64,000 nucleotides of DNA. Source: Scylla paramamosain (taxonomy: Eukaryota; Arthropoda; Malacostraca; Decapoda; Portunidae). Numbering within the stretch: the first letter of the stretch is position 1; each line of letters begins with the position of its first letter. The stretch spans positions 8,570,868 to 8,634,867 of the forward strand of contig NC_087183.1 in NCBI RefSeq assembly GCF_035594125.1, written 5' to 3'. Made by a program: the position numbers and the translations under genes. A model generated the notes under the pieces. That model was not told the DNA's origin and searched no databases. It saw only the letters and a program-made list of their open reading frames with translations. Positions 49,775 through 64,000 of this stretch are shown piece by piece.

Positions 49775-50262
49775 GATTGTTCATTTATCCATGTTATTAT
49801 CCTTGTAGACAGCTTTTGTGCTGTTTTCCATCTGCATAATTCTTACTCCTTTTCTATTTTTAGTGATTGTACATAATGGTTAAGCTTTTTTATTCCACTG
49901 TAAATATCTTCACTTTTTGGTCATTTCATTCTTTTCATTCTTTAAATTATTATGAGAAGCAGGGATAATAATTAGGTTACCTGAAGGTTAGTTATGAGTG
50001 AAACTCATAGCTATGGAAAACAAACTTTCAACATATTTACTCTCTGATCTACCAATCAGTAAAAAAAAAAAAAAAAAAAAAGCTTACCTTGAATTCTCCT
50101 TTGTACTACTTATAATCTATAAATATTTTTTATGGTATATTATATTTTTCTGTAAGATCCTCTTAAGGACAGGTAAGTTATAGCATATTCATTTTCTTTT
50201 AAGCATTAAAGACACTAAGCAATCAACATGCAGCTGGAGTGATGTGTTTTGTCTTACTATAG

Positions 50263-50689
50263 TACTTCATGGTTTGTGGTTTTTACATTGATGATACAAC
50301 TGATAGTAATGTCAGCCCAATGTCATTTGTGAAAAATCCTTGTCCCTACAAAGGAGCCGTGACTGTTGACAATCTTGAACTGGAAATCACAGGTATGTAT
50401 AGCCTCCACTTTCAAACAGAGGCTGTTCCCTGGCCTCCCTGGTTACCTATGAAATAGCTAATGTTCTGTTTTTAGGAAGGCAAATCATATCAACAAGGTA
50501 ACTCTGCTTGATCTCACATTGCCTCAACTATTTTTGTTTGAGAGAGAGAGAGAGAGAGACAGATGATCTTGCCTGGGAAAAAACACTATTGGTGGTCTTT
50601 GGCTTTCAGGTGAGCAATACCAGTACTTCATAAAGGCTGCCTTTACATTAAGGGAACTGAAAAGATCCAATTCATACGTAATCATTTGA
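50263..50689 (+). CDS. Orphan two-exon coding fragment, unrecognised
   Basis: Exon A (50263-50392) follows a good acceptor (tcttactatag) and ends at a gtatgt donor. Exon B (50610-50689) follows gctttcag and ends in TGA. They join in phase 1 to give about 68 codons: a Tyr-Phe-Met start, FYIDDTTDSNVSPMSFV, NPCPYKGAVTVDNLELE, then GEQYQYFIKAAFTLREL. The CPYKG and the strand pattern faintly resemble secreted lipid-binding (ML or DUF1091-like) folds, but I do not recognise the family. No upstream exon or start was found. It may be the 3' end of a gene, a relic, or chance. Confidence 0.3.
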
Positions 50690-52574
<1,885 letters not shown>

Positions 52575-53288
52575 TAGTGGAACCTGGGTTCTCAAACTTA
52601 ATTTGTTTCTGAATGCTGTTCAAAACTCAATGTTTGAAAACTGAAACCACTTGCCCCATAGGAATCAACGTAAAAAGGATTAATCCATTCCCAGGCACCA
52701 TTCTACACTGTCTTAGCAGCTTATGACAGATGCTCCCCACAGCCAAGATGGCTGCTTCAGAACATCTTCAGCTCACAAATGATTTATCTAGAAAGGATAA
52801 ATCATGACACAGAACTTAGAAGATACTAAACTGTTTAGGCCAATCTAGTGAGGGAAGCCTTAGAGGGTCACAGAGAGGAACAATCCACTTACTGCCAAAA
52901 TGAAGGTACTGCTGGGAAAATGCAGTTGTACAGTAGTGATGGTGTTGGGGGTCATTGAGAGAGCTACAGGTGGCTGAGAATTACTCCCGAGTGCTGAAAA
53001 CTGTTCGTTTACATCGAGGCTTTTCAACAGGATGACATTTACCTTATTTCAAAGATTGAATTACTGTCTTATACTCTGTGTTTTTCCAAATATATAAAAA
53101 TGAAGTAGATATTTATAGAACCTATAAATTAGTGGTAAATGGCAGTTTTTGCTATGTCTTTTAATATTTGAAATAAAGTAACTGTTCTAGAACCAAATTA
53201 TGGTACCACAACTGAATAATGAGTTCAAAGTTAAAAAAAAAATCTAATTGTTTGAAAAGGGAGGTGTTCAGTAACTGAGGTTCCACTG
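52575..53288. mobile_element. Non-autonomous TIR transposon, related to the SIDT intron element
   Basis: 714 bp. The left end TAGTGGAACCTGGGTTCTCA and the right end (reversed CAGTGGAACCTCAGTTACTG) are inverted. It is flanked by TA, as expected for the Tc1/mariner-pogo group. It has no coding frame. It sits about 220 bp downstream (in COA5 sense) of the COA5 stop. Confidence 0.75.
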
Positions 53289-53506
53289 TATTAATGATGT
53301 CAACATATAAGGCAAACAACCTCATCATTAGTCAATTCACATACTTTTGTACACAAAGGAGAGAGAAAAACATATCTTCACACTACACTTTGCTTAAACA
53401 CTAACTCTTTACAATAATTATACATAAAAATCTAGATTATATAAACAATAAGCATTTTCAAAAAGCTCACAGTATACTGGATGCAGTTTACTGGAGATCA
53501 ATCTAA

Positions 53507-58784
<5,278 letters not shown>

Positions 58785-59215
58785 TGCTGATGGCAAGCCA
58801 ATAAGCAGCTCCTTTCCTTTAAATATAAGAACAGTATTAAGATTTTTCATAAAATCTACCTTGCTCTGCTGGTTACAAATTTCTCTTTGGGCAAACAAAA
58901 GCATGGAATGTGGTCGGCAGCATACTGACTGAAAAATGGTCGAGTAAATTAATTTGCAAGTGAGTCTTTCATGCCAATTCATAATCCTGGTAAGGATATT
59001 GTGCATATGATTCTGGTCATGATCAATCAAAATTCTACTGCAGTAATTTGAATCAATAAATAAAGGAAACTGAGTAAAAAGCTAAATTAAGTATTGATGG
59101 AAGAAGTTAATTCAAAATAATAACTGAAATGGAATGCACAACCAAAGTGCAAAATTATCAGTTAAATCAGGTTAGTTACTACTGCTATTTCATGCTAAAT
59201 TCTATAAATTAGGTT

Positions 59216-59616
<401 letters not shown>

Positions 59617-59624
<8 letters not shown>

Positions 59625-59937
59625 ATTGCTATTTTCATGCTAAATTCTCTTCTGATCTTGCTAACTGCATACCTCCCCTCCTCTGGTGGCCTTGCTGCAC
59701 AAGACTTACTACTTTTTTCTCTACTCTGTCCTCTCTAATGGAAGAGTTAACTAGTATTCTCAATCTTTTTCTGATAAATCCTGGAACTCCTAGCTTGCTC
59801 CTGTACTTCCTCCTTCCTATGACTTGAACTCATTCATGAGGGAGGTTTCAATACACTTATCCTCCAATTCTGAATAATCCCTTTTGACCTTTCTTTAGGG
59901 AGATGGAATCTTGGCTTTCTCTCTCTAGACCAGTGCC

Positions 59938-59939
<2 letters not shown>
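59617..59939 (+). mobile_element. LINE 3' fragment, main family
   Basis: It starts TTACTATTGCTATTTTCATG and follows the C-terminal coding segment (LILLTAYLPSSGGLAAQD in one frame) to the 3' UTR. The tail is replaced by (CA)n. It is truncated and frameshifted and directly abuts the right arm of the foldback element. Confidence 0.7.
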
Positions 59940-59973
<34 letters not shown>

Positions 59974-60002
59974 TGGCGTTGATTGATTTTTTTTTTTTTT
60001 TT

Positions 60003-60240
60003 ATGTAATAGGAGTTCTAGTCTAGGGCAACATAACTGGAAAAAAGGCTTGCTGAAAATGCTAGTCCCTAAAAACGACACTCCAAAGCTAGGCCAAATAC
60101 TATTCGGAGAAATGTCTTGAAACTTCCCAGCTGAAAGAGGCCAGGGACAATAGGAAATACAGAATCTGGCAGTGAGTTCCAGAAATGTATCCCGATAGCA
60201 CATGACATGGTGAGAGTAATCCAACTGATAACAGGGTTCT
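60003..60240 (-). mobile_element. Diverged LINE 3' end, minus strand
   Basis: It contains the family tail in reverse (ATGTAATAGGAGTTCTAGTC, GGGCAACA, CTAGTCCCTAAAA) and a decayed C-terminal coding end, with a preceding T-run corresponding to poly(A). It is clearly related to the 3' end of the intact copy but much more diverged. Confidence 0.55.
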
Positions 60241-61960
60241 TTTAAACACAGTAATCACAAGTTTACATTACTTGCCAAATTGGTGTTGCCACTATCAGCA
60301 TTGTAGCTTAGAGCGGATAGCTGTTTTACCATCTTCTATCCTTCTCTTTCTTAAGGCTATAGTTACCTGAAATTTGACCGAGGTACGTTTGAACTATTAT
60401 GAAAGGGACGGGGCAGTGTTTATACCTTGATTGAGAGCAGCAGGAGCGGCAGCCAAGTAGCAGTGGTCGAGCGTCAGCCCCTGCAACGGCGCCCTATATT
60501 TGGTGATCTTTGCTTCTGTTTGTCTGTACTTGTTTTGTGGCGATTGGCAAAGTGGTAGTGTTGTTGTTGTTGTTGTTTTTGGAAGTGGTGGTAGCGGTCG
60601 TGTTGGTGGTGATGTCGTCGTCGTCGTTATTGTTGCTGCTTTCTGTTGTTTCATATTTTCATCAGGAAGTTTGTCCTGCTTCCTGTTTCTCTTAAAAAAA
60701 AAAAAAAAAAAAAAACGAATGTTTATGTATCGTTGAATCTGTTCACCTTATTTTTGTGCTTGAATGTCCACCTCTTGTGTTATGCGGGCACCTTTGAGGT
60801 AGTTCTGTAAACTGAATTTATCTTATTTTCTTTACTGTACCTAGTTCCTTTTCACTATATTCTGAGATTTCTGCAGTATTCTAGGATTTCTGATGCTGGT
60901 AATGTCGTTCCTTTCTAGTAACATGGACGTCACTGTGGCCCTGGGACAGATACCACAAACTGAAGGATCAAGAAGACGGAGATAAGCGCTGATGCCACGC
61001 GCAGCTATGTCGTAGGTCTCATCTTTACCGTGCATACAATATTCTTCTAAAATCATGTGTCCTTCCGCTTCTACTTCTCTACTCAGTGTTGTTGTCTCTG
61101 TACCCTGTTGTTCCTAATAACTGTTTGTACACTCCATGTCATTCTTGTATCTCCTTGTTGATTTCAGTAACATGTGCCCCTTATAAGACTGCTGGTGACA
61201 CAACACTCCCAAAAGGTAATACCAATCAATTAATATTTCTAATTAACTCCTTGTTACTGGATATATTAAGTTTGCTAACCTTGCCTTCTTTTCATCTCTT
61301 CTTTCTGTAACCGAACACACTTTGTTATCCATTTGTTTTGTCTGCTTGTTTTGTATTTTTTGTATTATTTTTGTCTGTCTGTTTTGTATGTTATATTAAG
61401 TATAAATGTTTCTCTTGTATCTCCTGTCTCCCTTGCGCACATTTTGTGTTCAAAATAATTCTTATGGTGGAGTGTTACAAAGTTGATGAATGTTTATGTT
61501 AAGTGTTTGTAGGTATTTGTTAGCTGTTTCGAGCCACTTGACTTTATTGTTTCTAATTTGTGGGGTGAGAGCTGTTTTAGCAAGTTGTTATTGGAGAAAG
61601 CATGAAGTGTTTTGTGTGGGATTGCTCAGCTTTTATCTTCTTGTCTTCCAGTGAAGATAATCCTATTTCTTCCTTCAGGGAGCAGTTGTTACATATGTTA
61701 ACTTGTCGGAGAGTTAATATAGGTATTTCTTGTAAGGGTGGAAAAAAAAAGAAGCCTTACCTGTCACAAAACTCTCTAATACCTGCATCTTGCACGCCAC
61801 ATTCTCACCATGTATTCCTTCACTGCGACAGTCATCTGTAGACTGAGTTGCCTTTTAATGACATCATTATACTTCCATCCATGGCGACCTCCGTGGATAG
61901 AATATATCTCTTCTACTTTGAACTTAATTTAGTACGATACGTATATATTTGCACCATTTT
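60240..61960. other. Region upstream of COA5 without a supported gene
   Basis: It contains GTT/GTC triplet runs (60558-60640) and an A-run at 60693. A 71-codon minus frame at 61056-60841 contains SAYLRLLDPSVCGICPRATV; it looks protein-like but I cannot place it, and it may be a repeat-family fragment. Confidence 0.4.

Positions 61961-61964
<4 letters not shown>

Positions 61965-62019
<55 letters not shown>
61965..62019 (+). repeat. (GA)n microsatellite
   Basis: About 27 GA units. Confidence 0.9.
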
Positions 62020-62023
<4 letters not shown>

Positions 62024-62562
62024 AATTGCCAGACGTATGACATTCCATTCTTTCTATATAACTTTTACTACTAGCATCAAATATATTTAATTTCTATTTG
62101 ATGTAAATCAAGTCAGTATTGCTACTTAACATATTAGCCACTAAAATTATGAATATTCCTTAAGATAAGGGGGGACTAACGTAGTATTACATTAGCAAGT
62201 ATATTTATACGCATGGAAACAATCAGTGCATTCATACAGAACTTGTGATTGCACGTGATGAGAAACAAACAGCACTTCCATCAGACACTCGGGGAGCGCT
62301 GTACGACAAGAGCAACAGGTGCGGCGGGCTGGATCACAATTGAGTCAACATTTATCCGTGCCACAGCTACTGCTCGGTGGTGTGCACCTGTGACACACTG
62401 CCTTGCTGACGTCTGAACTGTTACAAACCTAAGCTTGAGCGTTAAGGTTAGTTATGTTAGTTTAAGAAATATAATGTATTTATGGGTTATGATCATACTT
62501 AATATGCAACTTCTGTAGAAAAAAAAAAAGATAAATGTTGCAAGCCTTCCAAAGCAGCGTCA

Positions 62563-62599
<37 letters not shown>

Positions 62600-62921
62600 C
62601 AGTTTCAGTTTCAGTTTCATTGGATACTGCATGTACATCGGGGAGTTTTAATTTTTCATGTAAATGGAGCGCTGATTAGAAATTTCGCGGTGTTGGTTTG
62701 CGGATGGAAATAAAATTCATTGATCGGGTTTGCACTGATATTTTGATAAAGACGTAAATTCCTCTCCAACAGACTTTACTAAGGAGAAAGCAAACATTGT
62801 TTTCATAGAATATAAAACAAAAACTCATCTCTCCCCACTAAAAAAAAAAAAAAAGGGAAGAAAGATAAAGTACAACTCCTACAGCATCATATTACGTCCA
62901 CGCTGTGCCCACGAATGTCTA

Positions 62922-63019
<98 letters not shown>

Positions 63020-63223
63020 CTTGAGGCATAACAATCTATGAAAATCCAAAACTTGGCCTTGGGCATGGTTCTCTTGCCAACACACTTTATGTGCACTCAT
63101 TGAAGACAGCATTCACAAACCTCAACATCCATGCTGTTCAACTCCTGCCTACACAGCTCCCACCACCACTACGCTGACGATCGCAAGGCTCCATACACAT
63201 GTTCCACAGTTTTCCAACCATCA
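62020..63223 (+). other. Intergenic DNA with short repeats
   Basis: (TG)n at 62567-62598, a short CAGTTT array at 62600-62618 and (TA)n at 62926-63014. No gene seen. Confidence 0.5.
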
Positions 63224-63899
63224 TCCTTCCATCACCAGAATCTCATGCGCTTTATATTTCTGTCCGGTACCATGCCAAGTCCAACTAGCTAAAAAAAAAA
63301 AAAAAAGCAAAAAACCTCGAAAAATCTTTCAAGATCTAACTCCCCTCGTGACTTTTGGCACCTAGCCAAAAACATCTCCACTAACTTTGTTTCTTCTTTC
63401 CTCCCTCCTTTATTTCAACCAGATGGCACCACTGCTATCATATCTATCTCTAAAGCTGAACTCTTCAAACCTTTACAAAAAAAACTCTATCTTGGATGAT
63501 TTAGGGCTTGTTCTTTCCTTTCTTCCACCCTCTGACTACTTCATGCTACCTATTGAAATTCTTCGCAATGATGTTTTCCATGCCCTCGCTGGCCTAAATA
63601 AACCCTCGGAAGGCTTATGGACCTGATGGGGTCCCTCCTGTTGTTTTCCGAAACTGCGCCTCCGTGCTTGCATCTTGCCTAGTCAAACTCTTTCAACTTT
63701 GTCAGTCAACATCTACCTTTCCTTCTTGCAGGAAGTTGGCCTACATTCAGCCTGTTCCTAAAAAGGGTGACCGTTCTAATCCCTTAAACTACCGTTCTAT
63801 TGCTTTAATTTTCTGCTTATGTAAAGTTTTTAATCTATCCTCAATAGGAAGATTCTTTTAACATTTATCATTTCACAACCTTCTATCTGATCGCCAGTA
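63224..63899 (+). mobile_element. LINE fragment spanning the endonuclease-RT linker
   Basis: It reads on the plus strand from the SHALY-like segment through [52 protein letters not shown] and the segment for LLSDRQYG. It breaks off at 63899, and unrelated sequence follows. It has frameshifts and an A-rich insertion at 63290-63305. Confidence 0.8.
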
Positions 63900-64000
63900 T
63901 GGCAGAGGAAGGCGTGGAGCGGCAAGGAATGGTGACCTCCAGCCTTGTTATCTCGGTCCCTCTCTCCCGTCTGTCTGTCTCCCTCCACTTCCTTCCCCTT

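Overview
This is eukaryotic, intron-rich DNA that is extremely rich in simple repeats: (TA)n, (TG)n, (TC)n and (GATA)n tracts of up to about 240 bp. It is also full of Jockey-like non-LTR retrotransposons and pogo/Tc1-type DNA transposons. The repeat style, the arthropod-type TTAGG-like stretches and the gene sequences together suggest a decapod crustacean, most likely a crab. That assignment is inference; no species can be fixed from the sequence alone.

Four protein-coding genes could be assembled exon by exon with consistent splice phases. (1) 2797-10456 (+): a peptide methionine sulfoxide reductase A whose catalytic cysteine position is an in-frame TGA. It is therefore almost certainly a selenoprotein, with an N-terminal membrane segment. 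(2) 19388-38561 (+): a 17-exon SID-1/SIDT family transmembrane protein (putative dsRNA or cholesterol-linked channel), about 899 aa. (3) 42920-49774 (+): the spliceosomal factor ISY1, about 273 aa, whose first coding exon is only the ATG. (4) 53507-58784 (-): the twin CX9C cytochrome c oxidase assembly factor COA5/PET191, 82 aa. ISY1 and COA5 are convergent. Two further exon-like pieces (15986-16075 and 50263-50689) have good splice signals but no recognised family.

Layout. 1-2500 is a (TG)n-based minisatellite and microsatellites. MsrA follows; its third intron carries three pogo-like elements nested in (TA)n. 10.5-19.3 kb is 3' flank plus two rearranged LINE copies. 19.4-38.6 kb is the SIDT gene, with a 1.26-kb foldback transposon in intron 4 and old LINE relics in its introns. 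42.9-49.8 kb is ISY1, with two hairpin elements in its last introns. 50-53.5 kb is transposon-rich flank. 53.5-58.8 kb is COA5, whose first intron holds a LINE with an intact 1034-aa endonuclease/reverse transcriptase ORF. 59-64 kb is a foldback element, LINE pieces and repeats.

The genes have unrelated housekeeping functions and show no sign of acting together. The strongest biology here is the selenocysteine MsrA. The most unusual structures are the foldback transposon inside the SID-1-like gene and a family of differently internally deleted LINE copies.
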